Source: Kribbella sp. VKM Ac-2568
GTDB taxonomy: Bacteria > Actinomycetota > Actinomycetes > Propionibacteriales > Kribbellaceae
Length of the DNA: 64,000 nt
Direction: 5' to 3'
Assembly (NCBI RefSeq): GCF_004345365.1
Contig: NZ_SLVF01000001.1
Span: 1 to 64,000 of the forward strand
Of this stretch, positions 1-9,199 are shown one piece after another (positions within the stretch are counted from its first letter, which is position 1; the number at the start of each line of letters is the position of its first letter). Both the position numbers and the translations under genes were made by a program. The notes below the pieces were generated by a model that did no database searches, had not been told where the DNA came from, and saw only the letters and a list, made by a program, of their open reading frames with translations.

Positions 1-1529
1 GGCTTGAGGGTGCGCAGGAACCGTCGCAGCGATAGGCCGGTTCGGTTCTGCACGGTGCGGGACACTGCCAGCGCGGTGAACACGATGGTCAGGTGCGCCT
101 CGATCGCGTCGCGGGTGCGGGCGAACATCGGCCGGGCGCGGAGGTCGGTCTTGGACATCCGGAAAGACTGCTCGACGTGCCACAGGTCGTGGTAGCTGGC
201 GATGACCTCGGGCGCGGGCATGATGCTGGCTTCGATGTTGGTGACGTAGCCCTTCAATCCGACCAGCCGGCGCGCCCGCGCGAGTGATGCCTGGTCGAGT
301 TCTTGGGCGCCGTTGCGGGTCTTGACGAACCGAGGTGTCCTCGCGGTCTTCTCGCCCGCGACGACGGCACGGGCCTTGTTCTCCTGCAGGGTCAGGGTCA
401 TGTTGTCGCGCACCGCCCGTTTCGTGGAGTACGCCCACACCGCTCGCCATGATCGAGGATGGGGCTGGCGATCCCAGACCGGCTCGGCCTTGACCTTGGG
501 GTCACTCGCGTTGCTCGTCACCCCGCGCTGGTCCTTCGGGGTGATGGTGTCGATCACCTGCCCGTCGACGAAGGCGTCACCGTGCCAACGGAAGTGGGAC
601 TCCAGGTCCTTGGGTGCCTTCGTGACCCGGGAGCCGACGATGAACCGCAGGCCCGCCTCGTCGAGCTCCTTGAGGTTGCCCGCTGACAACATCCCGGCGT
701 CGGCCACGACGACCATGTCGGTCAGGCCGTGGCGTTCCTGGAAGGCCTTGATGATCGGGACGATCGTGAGCGTCTCTGCCTTGTTGCCCTCGAAGCAGCC
801 GATCTCGAGTGGAAACCCGTGGCGGTCGACCAGCAGCCCAACAACCACTTGCGGGTCGACTCGGCGTTCTTTGGAGTAGCCGACCTTGCGCAGGTCGTCT
901 TCCTTGTCTGCCTCGAAGTAGAGCGTGGTGACGTCGTAGAGCACCAACGACACATCGCCGTTGGCCAGGGCGTGGTTGAAGCAAGCGGTCGCGACCTGGT
1001 CGCGGTAGGCGCCTGCGCGGCAGCGCCGCAGGGTCCGTTTGCGAGTCGACAGGCTCGCCGATACACGGCCCATCTCGGCCAGGACACGGTCGATGTCGAG
1101 CAGACTGGTCGGCTCCACGATCCGCGCGATCACCAGATCGCGGAAGACCTCATCAGCCACGACGTCGAAGCCAAGGCTGGCATACACCCCAGCCAGAGCG
1201 TCGTACAACAGCCCGCAGGAGGTCCTGAGCACACGCGAACGCGGCACCACCTGCCGCGACGCCGGCCCACTCGCAGCGCTCGCGAACAGTCCCGCCGCCG
1301 GCGGCGGGACCATCACAGCCTTCAAGCGCGCCGGCGCGATCCCGAGATCCAGCATCCCCTGACGATCATCAGCCAGCAGCCGGTGAGCCTCTTCCAGGAG
1401 CAGGCCCAACTCGACCTCATCACGGGCCGAGCCGACGTGCCGCACGATCCGACGCCGACCACCGACCGACTCCGCGATCTGAACCGCCGTGGCCCCCGAG
1501 GCCGTACGAACCCGCCGAACCCAGGCCAT
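1..1529 (-). mobile_element. IS1634-family (IS4-type) transposase, truncated by the window edge
   Basis: An uninterrupted reading frame runs leftwards from an ATG at 1529 to the window edge without a stop, about 509 codons, so its C-terminus lies outside. The protein has the layout of IS1634-type DDE transposases: first acidic residue in LYDVTTLYFE, second in VVVADAGML, and the conserved glutamate in the helix WHVEQSFRMSK, followed by the usual late helix with IEAHLTIVFTALAVS. Family members are roughly 530-600 aa, so little is missing. Just outside the start, 1553-1573 holds an imperfect palindrome (TAGTGCC/GGCACACTA) that may be the element's terminal repeat. The frame is open, so the element may be active or recently active. 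The family call is confident; the exact element ends are not. Confidence 0.9.
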
Positions 1530-1552
1530 CCGGCGATCCTACCGACCCGAAT

Positions 1553-1573
1553 TAGTGCCTTGACGGCACACTA
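1553..1573. repeat. Possible terminal inverted-repeat region of the IS1634-like element
   Basis: TAGTGCC and GGCACACTA face each other around TTGAC about 25 bp upstream of the transposase start. Position just outside the transposase suits an IS end, but the other end is not in the window, so this cannot be confirmed here. Confidence 0.35.
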
Positions 1574-1669
1574 ACCAAGCCCATCGCCGCAGGTCAGCGC
1601 GATCTGGTCCCCCAAAGACCTGTCCAGGTGACCCAAGTCAGGCCACACAACGCCGGCGCGAGGACCTCG

Positions 1670-2953
1670 TCAGCGCCAGAATCCGATCTGGTGGTCGGTG
1701 ATGAAGTCGGTCCGGGTGATCCCGGCCGGGTTCAGCGACTGCACCTGACGATCCAGCGGCATCGCCCGCGGCCAGTACTTCGCGCCGCGCACGTTCGGGT
1801 CACCGCTCCGGGCGAAGGAACTCCACCGCGCGATCACCTCGTCCGCGAGTTTCTGCTGCTCCGCCTTGAGCGGCTCCAGGATCGCCAGGTCGAAGAAGTA
1901 CGCCAGATCGCTCATGTGGTGTGAGCCGAAGGGCCAGGCCGGCTCACGCAGCCCGGCGTACCAAGGAGCCTTGCCGGCGAACTCGAAGGTGTAGGTCGGC
2001 ATCCGCGAGGAGAGCAGGCGGTTCGACTTCGCGGCGGGGAGTGCCCATTGGGAGTCGGTCAGCACTGTGGACAACGCCAACCCGGCCGGGTGGATGTCCG
2101 AGTAGTGCTCGAGCACCTTGTCCGCATCAGCACCGAACGCTTTCCGGACTTCGGCCTCATACTCGGCGTCAGTGATCGGGACGCCTGTTGCCGCTTCCTG
2201 GGCACCGTAGCGCCCGTGCTCCTCGTCATGGTTGATGCCGTGCAACACCGGTACCCGGTTCACCTTGCCGCGCGCCAACGCCACCGCGGGGTGGAGCGGT
2301 AGAACCGGACCGCCCAGCACCGGACCGAACTCAGCCGACCCGGAGGCTGCCAGCAGGCGATCAGCCGGCACGGCCCGGAGGCACGCGGCAGTCGTGCACC
2401 CGAGGGACCCGGCTAGCTCCCGGGTGTACTGCTCAGCGACAGCTCGGGGTCGAGGCGCCGCGTAGTTGGTAGCGGAGTACTCCTGCGCGCACGGTCCGCT
2501 CTGGATGATTGCCCGCTGGAAGAGTCCGGTCGCGGTCGGTGAGGCCAGGTGGTCGCAGACACTGTAGGCGCCGGCCGATTCACCCATGATCGTGACGTTG
2601 CGCGGGTTGCCGCCGAAGGCTGCCGCATTCCGCTGGACCCAACGCATCGCCGCCTGCTGATCCTCCAGACCGAAGTTCCCGGAGCCGCTGCCGAGCAGAG
2701 GACTGGCCAGGAACCCGAAGGCGCCCAGCCGGTACTGCACCTGAACAACCACCACGTCGCCCTGCGCGGAGAACCGCTCAGGTTTGTAGATGCTCGTGGC
2801 GCCGTTCGTGAAGCTGCCACCGTGGATCCACAGCACCACATGCCGGTTCTTCCCCGGCCTGTTGGGCGTGGTCACATCCAGATAGAGACAGTCTTCGCTG
2901 GTGCTCGCCACCCCGATCGGATGGTCCACCTGCGCACAGGTGTCGGCGTACGA
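1670..2953 (-). pseudogene. Type-B carboxylesterase, catalytic C-terminal part of a split gene
   Basis: This is the larger part of a secreted carboxylesterase/lipase type B gene. It contains the SEDCLYLDVTTP motif, the oxyanion-hole HGGSF, the nucleophile elbow GESAGA, and a C-terminal catalytic His region (GSHHMSDLAYFF). It lacks its own signal peptide and first ~90 residues; these lie at 4841-5206 on the same strand, beyond an inserted cassette. The frame stays open upstream into the cassette to about 3292, but that extension (rich in R, S, T, P) does not resemble an esterase. The catalytic domain itself has no stops, so the damage looks recent. If an ATG inside the cassette is used, a cytosolic product without a signal peptide is possible. 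Family call is firm; loss of function is inferred. Confidence 0.85.
2843..2953. repeat. 111-bp direct repeat, copy A (inside esterase gene)
   Basis: This stretch matches 4847-4957 at 107 of 111 positions, same orientation. It encodes the esterase segment from YADTC to PGKNR. Copy A keeps the canonical SEDCLYL motif, so it looks like the less damaged copy. It ends exactly where the cassette's inverted repeat begins. Confidence 0.9.
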
Positions 2954-4846
2954 CCTGACTCTTATCAAGTTAGTGCGCACGGCTTGGTCAGGGGATCTGT
3001 GGGAGGGCGTCGCGTAGGTCGGTCTCCGGGTTGCGTTGCGTCCCAGGCTCGGGTCCTCGCTGACGTAGACGTGCCGTCCGGCGGCGATGTCCGTGAAGGA
3101 GCGCGACGACGTGCGGATGCTGAGGCTGTTCGGGCGTACCGACGTTGCCGCAGACAACAAGGAAGTCCGGGCTCGTGGCTGCCGGAGGATCGTGCGATCG
3201 TGAGGTGAGGGAGGTCGGATGAGCGTCGATGTGATCGTGGTGGGCGGTGGCACAGCAGGGTGCGTGCTGGCGGCCCGGCTGAGCGAGGACACGGGATGCT
3301 CGGTGTTGCTGATCGAGTCCGGCCCGGACTATCCGAACCTGGACGACCTTCCGGCCGATGTTGCCGACGCCTCCGAGCCGACGGTGGATCACGACTGGGG
3401 CTACTACGCCGAGGCTGACCTTCTGGATCGGCGCGTCCCGCTGCCGCGAGCGCGGCTGATCGGTGGCTGTTCAGCCACCAACGGCTGCTTCGCGATGCGC
3501 GGTGCACCGGCCGTCTACGACCGCTGGCAGGCTCTGGGCAATCCTGGGTGGAGCTTCGCTGAGGTGTTGCCGTTCTTCCAGCGGTTGGAATCCGACCTGG
3601 ATTTCACCGACCAGTGGCATGGGATCGACGGTCCGATCCCGATCCGCCGCCATCCGGTCGACGAGCTCAACCCGATCCAGCGAGCGTTCATCGATGCGGC
3701 CGTTCAGGCCGGGCACAGTTACGTCGCGGACCACAACCGACCAGGCGCACTCGGCGTCGGACCGATGCCACGCAACGTCCGAGACGGCCTCCGGATGAGC
3801 ACCGCCGTCACTTACCTCGCCGCCGCCCGGCACCGGCCGAACCTCACCATCTGCTCCGACACGACGATCGGACGGGTAGAGATCGCACACGGCCGCGTGG
3901 TCGGGGTTCGTTCCACAACGGGCGAACTGCTCGAAGCGGACCGGGTCGTGCTGGCCGCTGGCGCCTACGGCAGTCCGGCGATCCTCGCTCGTTCGGGCGT
4001 TGGCTCCGCAGCACGCTTGTCCCGTCTTGACATCGACGTGGTGGCGGATCTGCCGGCCGTCGGCGAGCATCTGGTCGACCATCCGATCGTTGCCGTCGAC
4101 CTACCCACGAGACAGGCTGCTGGACCGCGGTTCCAGGCGATCGCCACCCTCTCCTCGACGTCGACCGGAACGCCGGATCTGCACCTGTTCGCAGCCGGAC
4201 CGTTCCCCGTCGAACGTGAGGTCAGCGAGTCCGGCGCGATCTTCGGCATCGTCGCCGGGCTCATGGCGCCGCAATCGGAGGGATCGGTACGGCTCCGATC
4301 CACCGACCCCAACGATCCGCCGCTCATCGACGTCGCACACCTTCGCCACCCCGACGACCTCGCTCGTATGGTCGACGCCACCGTCGAGGCCCGCCGGATC
4401 GCCCGCAGCGAGCCGCTCGCCACGCTCATCACCGGCGCCGAGATCGCACCAGGGCCGGCCGTCGCGGACGACGACCGCACCGCGATCGCCGACTCCATCC
4501 GCACCCGCGTCGCCTCCTACCATCACCCGGTCGGCACCTGCCGGATGGGCACCGAGCCCGACCGAGACGCGGTCGTGGACGCCCAAGGCCGGGTCTACGG
4601 CGTGGACCGGCTCTGGGTTGCCGATGCCTCGGTGATGCCGACGATCCCAGCCGCCGGCACCAACCTGCCGACCATCATGGTGGCCGAGCGCATAGCCGCC
4701 TGGCTGAGCAAGCCCGACTCGATTTGATCAGGTACGAGGCCGCACCCTCGAGCGCTTAGTGCGCACAGCCAACCGCCCCAACCGGCAAACCTGCAGGTCA
4801 CGGCCCTACGCCCACGCGGGCGCCGTCTCCGTGATAAGAGTCAGGG
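2954..4846. mobile_element. Inserted 1.9-kb cassette with 14-bp inverted ends carrying a GMC oxidoreductase
   Basis: The segment between the two 111-bp direct repeats starts with CCTGACTCTTATCA (2954-2967) and ends with its perfect reverse complement at 4832-4845, one base before copy B of the direct repeat. Inside each end is TTAGTGCGCAC (2970-2980 and 4756-4766, same orientation). The only convincing gene inside is the GMC oxidoreductase; no transposase or integrase is visible. Stretch 2968-3218 has no recognisable gene. Ends that coincide precisely with inverted repeats suggest a defined mobile or recombination event, but the mechanism is unknown and a 111-bp flank is far longer than ordinary transposon target duplications. 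Confidence 0.55.
3219..4727 (+). CDS. GMC-family FAD-dependent oxidoreductase (choline dehydrogenase-like)
   Basis: The 502-aa protein is a full-length glucose-methanol-choline oxidoreductase. It opens with the FAD dinucleotide-binding motif VIVVGGGTAGCVLAARL followed by the acidic end of the second strand (LLIESGP), has the GMC signature region around RARLIGGCSATNGC, and ends with the GMC C-terminal motif YHHPVGTCRMG (catalytic His) and VADASVMPTIPAAGTNLP. Start ATG has a GAGG-rich site about 8 bp upstream. It would oxidise an alcohol to a carbonyl with FAD; the substrate is unknown. It is the single clear gene of a cassette that splits an esterase gene and it points the opposite way to the esterase. 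No mycofactocin genes are nearby, so an MftG role is not supported. Confidence 0.9.
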   Translation: MSVDVIVVGGGTAGCVLAARLSEDTGCSVLLIESGPDYPNLDDLPADVADASEPTVDHDWGYYAEADLLDRRVPLPRARLIGGCSATNGCFAMRGAPAVYDRWQALGNPGWSFAEVLPFFQRLESDLDFTDQWHGIDGPIPIRRHPVDELNPIQRAFIDAAVQAGHSYVADHNRPGALGVGPMPRNVRDGLRMSTAVTYLAAARHRPNLTICSDTTIGRVEIAHGRVVGVRSTTGELLEADRVVLAAGAYGSPAILARSGVGSAARLSRLDIDVVADLPAVGEHLVDHPIVAVDLPTRQAAGPRFQAIATLSSTSTGTPDLHLFAAGPFPVEREVSESGAIFGIVAGLMAPQSEGSVRLRSTDPNDPPLIDVAHLRHPDDLARMVDATVEARRIARSEPLATLITGAEIAPGPAVADDDRTAIADSIRTRVASYHHPVGTCRMGTEPDRDAVVDAQGRVYGVDRLWVADASVMPTIPAAGTNLPTIMVAERIAAWLSKPDSI

Positions 4847-5206
4847 CCGGTTCTTCCCCGGCCTCTTGGGCGTGGTCACATCCAGATAAGGACAGTCTTC
4901 GCTGGTGCTGGCCACCCCGATCGGATGGTCCACCTGCGCACAGGTGTCGGCGTACGAGGTCGCTTCGCGGATGCCGGACCACTTGGCGGCCGGGCGCGGT
5001 GACCGCCAGCGCCACTCACCGGTCGGCGGCGCGGCGTACGGGATGCCGCGGAACGTCCGGGTGTCCTCGCCGACGAGGCCGCGCACGGCACCTCGATCGG
5101 TCTGTACGACGCTGTCGGCCGTCGCGGAGGTGGTGGTGTAGCAGGCAAGAGCAGCGGTGGTCCCGACCGCGAGCACTGTTGCGAGGACCTTGGTACGAAC
5201 TGACAT
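4841..5206 (-). pseudogene. Type-B carboxylesterase, N-terminal part with signal peptide
   Basis: The 121-codon fragment starts with a Sec-type signal peptide (MSVRTK, then a hydrophobic run LATVLAVGTTAALAC) and the typical esterase N-terminus (TDRGAVRGL, RTFRGIPYAAPPTGEWRW). It runs through the 111-bp repeat and stops at a TGA that belongs to the cassette's inverted repeat (4841-4843). Joined to 1670-2953 through the shared repeat it would give a normal esterase of about 520-540 aa. Compared with the other copy it has Pro in place of Leu in the SEDCLYL motif, consistent with drift after inactivation. The cysteine after the hydrophobic run could make the original protein a lipoprotein, but Sec cleavage is equally possible. 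Confidence 0.8.
4847..4957. repeat. 111-bp direct repeat, copy B (inside esterase gene)
   Basis: It is identical to 2843-2953 except for four substitutions (two adjacent). It lies immediately outside the right inverted repeat of the inserted cassette. Confidence 0.9.
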
Positions 5207-5312
5207 CGAACGAGCCTTTCCCCAGGAAGTGGCGAGTGAGCCTCAATCCTGGAAGTCCGAACCCACTCGGACACTGGCGTCACCTCCACGCAGGAGGTAG
5301 GCCCAGCACCAC

Positions 5313-5343
5313 CTAGTGCACCTACCTAATGCAGCTAGTGCAC
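5313..5343. promoter_or_regulatory. Paired CTAGTGCAC direct repeats, candidate operator of the IclR regulator
   Basis: CTAGTGCAC occurs at 5313-5321 and again at 5335-5343, 22 bp apart start to start (about two helical turns), between the end of the iclR-type gene and the start of the esterase. The arrangement suits a dimeric regulator controlling the esterase promoter. Assignment to the neighbouring IclR protein is inference. Confidence 0.35.
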
Positions 5344-5347
5344 GGCG

Positions 5348-6106
5348 CTAACCGCGGAGGCGGCGGGTCAGGGCTTCGGCTGCCTGGCGGGTGCGGCGGG
5401 CCAGGAAGGAGCGTTCGTTCGGGGGGATGGCGTCGGTGCGGAAGGTGACGCTGATGGCGGCGACCGGGTGGCCGGCGTGGTCGACGGCGGCGCTGGCCAC
5501 CGAGGAGAAGCCGGGGGTGATGTACGAGTCCTCGACGGCGTATCCCTGGCGCTTCTCGTCCGCGAGGATCCGTCGCAGTTGGGTGAGCGTCTGCGGCCCT
5601 TGATCGGTACGGCGGACGAAGCTCTCGGCGTCCGGGAAGAGAGCTCGGACCTGAGCCGGCGGGAGCTCGGCGAGCAGGGCGCGGCCGGAAGCCGTAAGGG
5701 TCGCGGGCAGGCGGACTCCGACATCCGTGACCAGGGTGACCGGTCGGGGCGGCTGTTCCTTCAGCAGATAGACGAGCTCGCGGCCGTGCAGGACGCCGAG
5801 GTGCGCGGTCTGGCCGATCTCAGCGACCAGTTGCACTAGCAGTGGCCTGGCCAGTCGTTCGAGCGGGTCATGGCGCAGGTACGCCGATCCGATCTCGAAG
5901 GCGGCGACGCCGAGCCCGTACCTCTTCTCCTCCGGCAGGTGCACCACGAACCCCTCGCTGATCATTGCCTTCAGCAAGTGGTACGTCGACGAGCGTGGCA
6001 GGCCGACCGCGGAGGCGATGCGCTCCATCGGTACCGGTCCGGGCTGGGTGGCCAGGAAGGTCAATACCCGTAGGGTTCGGGTCGAGGCGGGAACGTTGCC
6101 GCTCAC
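5348..6106 (-). CDS. IclR-family transcriptional regulator
   Basis: The 252-aa protein has the two IclR domains: an N-terminal winged helix-turn-helix (about residues 7-65, with MERIASAVGLPRSSTYHLLKAM as the recognition region) and a C-terminal effector-binding GAF-like domain (about 75-250). The start is GTG at 6106. It follows the small membrane protein gene by about 25 bp and precedes the split esterase on the same strand, so it may control the esterase. IclR proteins also commonly regulate hut genes in actinomycetes, and the hut locus starts 1.5 kb away, so that is the alternative target. The inducer cannot be read from the sequence. Confidence 0.92.
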   Translation of the reverse strand: MSGNVPASTRTLRVLTFLATQPGPVPMERIASAVGLPRSSTYHLLKAMISEGFVVHLPEEKRYGLGVAAFEIGSAYLRHDPLERLARPLLVQLVAEIGQTAHLGVLHGRELVYLLKEQPPRPVTLVTDVGVRLPATLTASGRALLAELPPAQVRALFPDAESFVRRTDQGPQTLTQLRRILADEKRQGYAVEDSYITPGFSSVASAAVDHAGHPVAAISVTFRTDAIPPNERSFLARRTRQAAEALTRRLRG

Positions 6107-6130
6107 AACAGTGAGACTAGCTGCCCTGTC

Positions 6131-6355
6131 TCAGGTTCCGGACGATTGACTGGCCGAATCCTTCCCCGACCCGCCGCTCCGGCCGGTCCTGCCGCGGCTG
6201 CGGCGGAGCCAGACCCGGGCGCCTTCGCCGGCAAGGGCGATCCCGAACAGCGTCAGCGCGACCGCCCAGTCGAAGTCGTCGTCGCCGGACAGCAGCAGGC
6301 CGACCCCGGCCGCGAGGATCGCGAAGACTGTCAGCGAAATGACCAGCCGAGTCAC
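6131..6355 (-). CDS. Small membrane protein of unknown function
   Basis: The 74-aa product starts with GTG immediately after the stop codon of the upstream acetyltransferase, so the two are almost certainly cotranslated. Two hydrophobic segments (about residues 3-22 and 29-46) are separated by GDDDFDW, and the C-terminal 25 residues are basic and Ser/Gly rich, predicted cytoplasmic. This is a two-pass small inner-membrane protein. No family could be recognised. Confidence 0.6.
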   Translation of the reverse strand: MTRLVISLTVFAILAAGVGLLLSGDDDFDWAVALTLFGIALAGEGARVWLRRSRGRTGRSGGSGKDSASQSSGT

Positions 6356-7252
6356 TCAGATCACCTTCTCCGCGGTCCAGGCGGCGGCGGTCGGCTGGTA
6401 CCCGAGCCACCGGTTCACGGCCAGCATCGGCGCGTTGCCCGCGTCGTTCCCGGTGAAGGCCGTGGTGAACCCCGCGTCGCGGCTCCTCGCCAGCGCGGCC
6501 GACTTCACCACCTTCGCCAGTCCCCGGCCGCGGTACGACGGGATCGTGCCGGTGAGGTTCGACCAGATCACCCGGCGGTCGGGGTCGGCAGTGGTGGTCA
6601 CGAAGGACACCACCTGCTCCCCGTCCACTACGGCGATGCTCAGGTCGCGCCGCAGGTCGGGGTGATTCCAGTCCGTCGCCACCCAGTCCTCGTACTCCGG
6701 CGCGTTCGACAAGCCGCTGGGATCGCCGTCGGCCACGGCGGCGGTGGCACTCCACAGACTCCGCGGGTCCACCTCGGTGTAGTCGACCAGGCGGAGCCCC
6801 TCCGGTACCGGCACGGGTTCCGGTACGCCGGCCAGGTCGGCCGCGGCCTGGCTCATCCGTCGGCCGATGGTGAATCCGTGACGGGTCGCGAAGGCCTTGG
6901 AAGCGTCGTCGTCCCGGACCACGATCAGGAGTTTCCGCGCGCCCGCCTCCTCGGCAGTCCGGAAGACCGCATCGGCAACCGCGCTGCCGATGCCGCGACC
7001 GCGCTGAGCGGGCGGCACCTGGACAGTGATCCGGACCCGGGGTGCCTCGTCGTCGGGCGACGGCAGGTAGACGTTGCCGTAGCCGACCACCTCCTCGCCG
7101 TCGACCGCGATCAGCACGACCCGGCTGGTGCTGGTCCGTAGCTCTGCCTCGATGCCCTTGGCCGTCTTCACCAGTTGTGGCATCGCGGCTGCCCAGACCG
7201 CGGCGATACCAGCCGCATCGGCCGGCGTCGCCGACCGGATCTCGATCCCCAT
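6356..7252 (-). CDS. GNAT acetyltransferase with two GNAT domains
   Basis: The 298-aa protein contains two GNAT folds in tandem. The N-terminal one has the acetyl-CoA loop QRGRGIGSAVADAVF; the C-terminal one has YRGRGLAKVVKSAAL and the following strand. The length is typical of the double-domain subgroup related to mycothiol synthase and aminoglycoside-modifying enzymes, but the sequence does not identify a substrate. It is the first gene of a leftward run with the small membrane protein and the IclR regulator. Start ATG at 7252 gives MGIEIRSATPAD, a normal GNAT N-terminus. Confidence 0.85.
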   Translation of the reverse strand: MGIEIRSATPADAAGIAAVWAAAMPQLVKTAKGIEAELRTSTSRVVLIAVDGEEVVGYGNVYLPSPDDEAPRVRITVQVPPAQRGRGIGSAVADAVFRTAEEAGARKLLIVVRDDDASKAFATRHGFTIGRRMSQAAADLAGVPEPVPVPEGLRLVDYTEVDPRSLWSATAAVADGDPSGLSNAPEYEDWVATDWNHPDLRRDLSIAVVDGEQVVSFVTTTADPDRRVIWSNLTGTIPSYRGRGLAKVVKSAALARSRDAGFTTAFTGNDAGNAPMLAVNRWLGYQPTAAAWTAEKVI

Positions 7253-7371
7253 CCCCTGACTCTATGTGGCGCCGGGGTCGATCCGAAGGGACCAGAAAAG
7301 GACGCGAACTGTAACGCTCTTCGGCGCTACCGTCGCCGCTATGGCGATCACGGTGAGGGCGCTGGGCACGC

Positions 7372-7551
7372 CTGGTGGCTGTCGATCTCGCGGGTGACTA
7401 CGCGGGGCTGGTGAGGATCTGGAATGGTCCGCGTCCGCTGCCTCGGCTGGGGTTGATCGGCGTGCTGCCGGCCCACCGCCGCCGGGGTCTGGCGCGGGCT
7501 CTCGTGCAACCGCTCCCACCTGCGGGTTCGGCCAGGGTGTCTCGGATCTGA
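7372..7551 (+). pseudogene. Remnant of a GNAT acetyltransferase
   Basis: A 59-codon stretch reads as the middle of a GNAT domain: AGLVRIWNGP, then LGLIGVLPAHRRRGLARAL, which is the acetyl-CoA-binding motif A. It has no plausible start with the N-terminal strands and ends at a TGA shortly after the motif, so it is a decayed fragment. The rest of the 356-bp gap between the double-GNAT gene and hutH holds nothing else recognisable. Confidence 0.65.
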
Positions 7552-7608
7552 GACGAAAAGCGGGCGGCGGTGCTATCGGTTGTCGGTCCTGGGGGGTGCA
7601 ATGGGCGG

Positions 7609-9156
7609 GTGATCGACAAAGCAGAGGTTGTGGTCGGGGTCGGGGCGTTGACCGCCGACGAGGTCGTCGCGGTGGCCCGGTACGGCGCCGCGGTGCGGAT
7701 CGACGAGCAGGCGCTCGAAGAGATCGCGAAGTCCCGGGCGGCCGTCGAGGCGCTGGCGCACGCGGAGACGCCGCACTACGGGGTGTCCACCGGGTTCGGC
7801 GCGCTGGCGACGCGGCACATCGCGCCGGAGCTCCGGGCGCAGCTGCAGCGCAGCCTGGTCAGGTCGCACGCGGCCGGCTCCGGACCCGAGGTGGAGACGG
7901 AGGTCGTCAGGGCGCTCGCCCTGCTGCGGCTGTCCACCCTGGCGACCGGGCGGACCGGGGTGAAGGTCGAGACGGCCCAGGCGTACGCCGGGTTGCTGAA
8001 CGCGCGGCTGACCCCGATCGTCCACGAGTACGGCAGCCTCGGTTGCTCGGGTGACCTGGCGCCGCTGTCTCACGTCGCGCTCGCGGTGATGGGTGAGGGC
8101 AAGGTCCGCGATGCCGAGGGTAACCTTCTCGATGCGGCCGACGCGCTCGCCCGGCACGGCCTGCAGCCGGTGGTCCTGGCCGAGAAGGAAGGCCTCGCGC
8201 TGATCAACGGCACCGACGGCATGCTCGGCATGCTGGTGCTCGCACTCGCCGACCTGGACCGGCTGCTGAAGACCGCCGACATCGCCGCCGCGATGAGCGT
8301 CGAGGGTCAGCTCGGCACGGATCGCGTGTTCGCCGACGAGTTGCAGGCGCTCCGCCCGCACCCTGGTCAGGGAGCTGCGGCCGCCAACCTGCGCGCAGTA
8401 CTGGCTGACAGCGGGATCGTGGCGAGTCACCGCGGTCCCGACTGCAACCGGGTCCAGGATGCCTATTCCTTGCGGTGTTCGCCGCAGGTGCACGGTGCCG
8501 CGAGGGATACGTGCACGCATGCCGCGACTGTCGCGGATCGGGAACTGGCGGCGGCGATCGACAACCCGGTCGTGCTGCCGGACGGACGGGTCGAGTCGAA
8601 CGGCAACTTCCACGGCGCACCCGTCGGCTATGTGCTGGACTTCCTCGCCATCGCCGTGGCGGACGTGGCCAGCATCAGCGAGCGGCGTACGGACCGGTTC
8701 CTCGACGTGGCGCGCAACCACGGGCTGAACGCTTTCCTGGCTGACGATCCGGGCGTCGACAGCGGGCACATGATCGCGCAGTACACGCAGGCCGCGATCG
8801 TCTCCGAGCTCAAGAGGCTCGCGGTGCCGGCCAGCGTCGACTCGATCCCGAGCAGCGCGATGCAAGAGGATCACGTGTCGATGGGCTGGTCCGCGGCGCG
8901 CAAGCTGCGCAAGAGCATCGACGGCCTGCAAAGGGTTCTGGCCGTGGAGATCCTGACCGCCGCGCGGGCGCTGGACCTGCGGGCGCCACTCGAGCCGTCG
9001 CCGGCCACCGCCGCAGTACGAACCAAGCTTCGTGAGCACGTCGAGGGGCCGGGCACCGACCGGCACCTGGCGCCAGAGATCGAGCACTCCGTCCAGCTTG
9101 TTGCTGACGGCACCTACCTGTCCGCTGTCGAGGCCGTCACCGGGCCTCTGTCCTGA
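7609..9156 (+). CDS. hutH: Histidine ammonia-lyase
   Basis: Histidine ammonia-lyase removes ammonia from L-histidine to give urocanate, the first step of histidine utilisation. The 515-aa product carries the MIO cofactor region as GSLGCSGDLAPLSH: Cys-Ser-Gly replaces the more common Ala-Ser-Gly, as known for actinobacterial HutH. Other family landmarks are HYGVSTGFGALA (N-terminal Tyr loop), EGLALINGTDGM and the late SSAMQEDHVSMG segment. GTG at 7609 was chosen because it gives the usual N-terminus and length and has a G-rich site just upstream; a longer frame from 7570 adds 13 residues without family character. It heads the rightward hut locus and is followed by hutU. Confidence 0.96.
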   Translation: MIDKAEVVVGVGALTADEVVAVARYGAAVRIDEQALEEIAKSRAAVEALAHAETPHYGVSTGFGALATRHIAPELRAQLQRSLVRSHAAGSGPEVETEVVRALALLRLSTLATGRTGVKVETAQAYAGLLNARLTPIVHEYGSLGCSGDLAPLSHVALAVMGEGKVRDAEGNLLDAADALARHGLQPVVLAEKEGLALINGTDGMLGMLVLALADLDRLLKTADIAAAMSVEGQLGTDRVFADELQALRPHPGQGAAAANLRAVLADSGIVASHRGPDCNRVQDAYSLRCSPQVHGAARDTCTHAATVADRELAAAIDNPVVLPDGRVESNGNFHGAPVGYVLDFLAIAVADVASISERRTDRFLDVARNHGLNAFLADDPGVDSGHMIAQYTQAAIVSELKRLAVPASVDSIPSSAMQEDHVSMGWSAARKLRKSIDGLQRVLAVEILTAARALDLRAPLEPSPATAAVRTKLREHVEGPGTDRHLAPEIEHSVQLVADGTYLSAVEAVTGPLS

Positions 9157-9199
9157 ACTCGTCACCTGAATAACGCTGTCCTGAAAGGCTGGATCACAC

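Noticed and set aside
2549..3208. Rightward frame over the split esterase into the cassette
   Set aside because: It is antisense to the esterase for most of its length and shows no protein family motif.
2843..4957. The 111-bp repeats as a transposon target-site duplication
   Set aside because: Known target duplications are about 2-14 bp; 111 bp with four mismatches needs another explanation.
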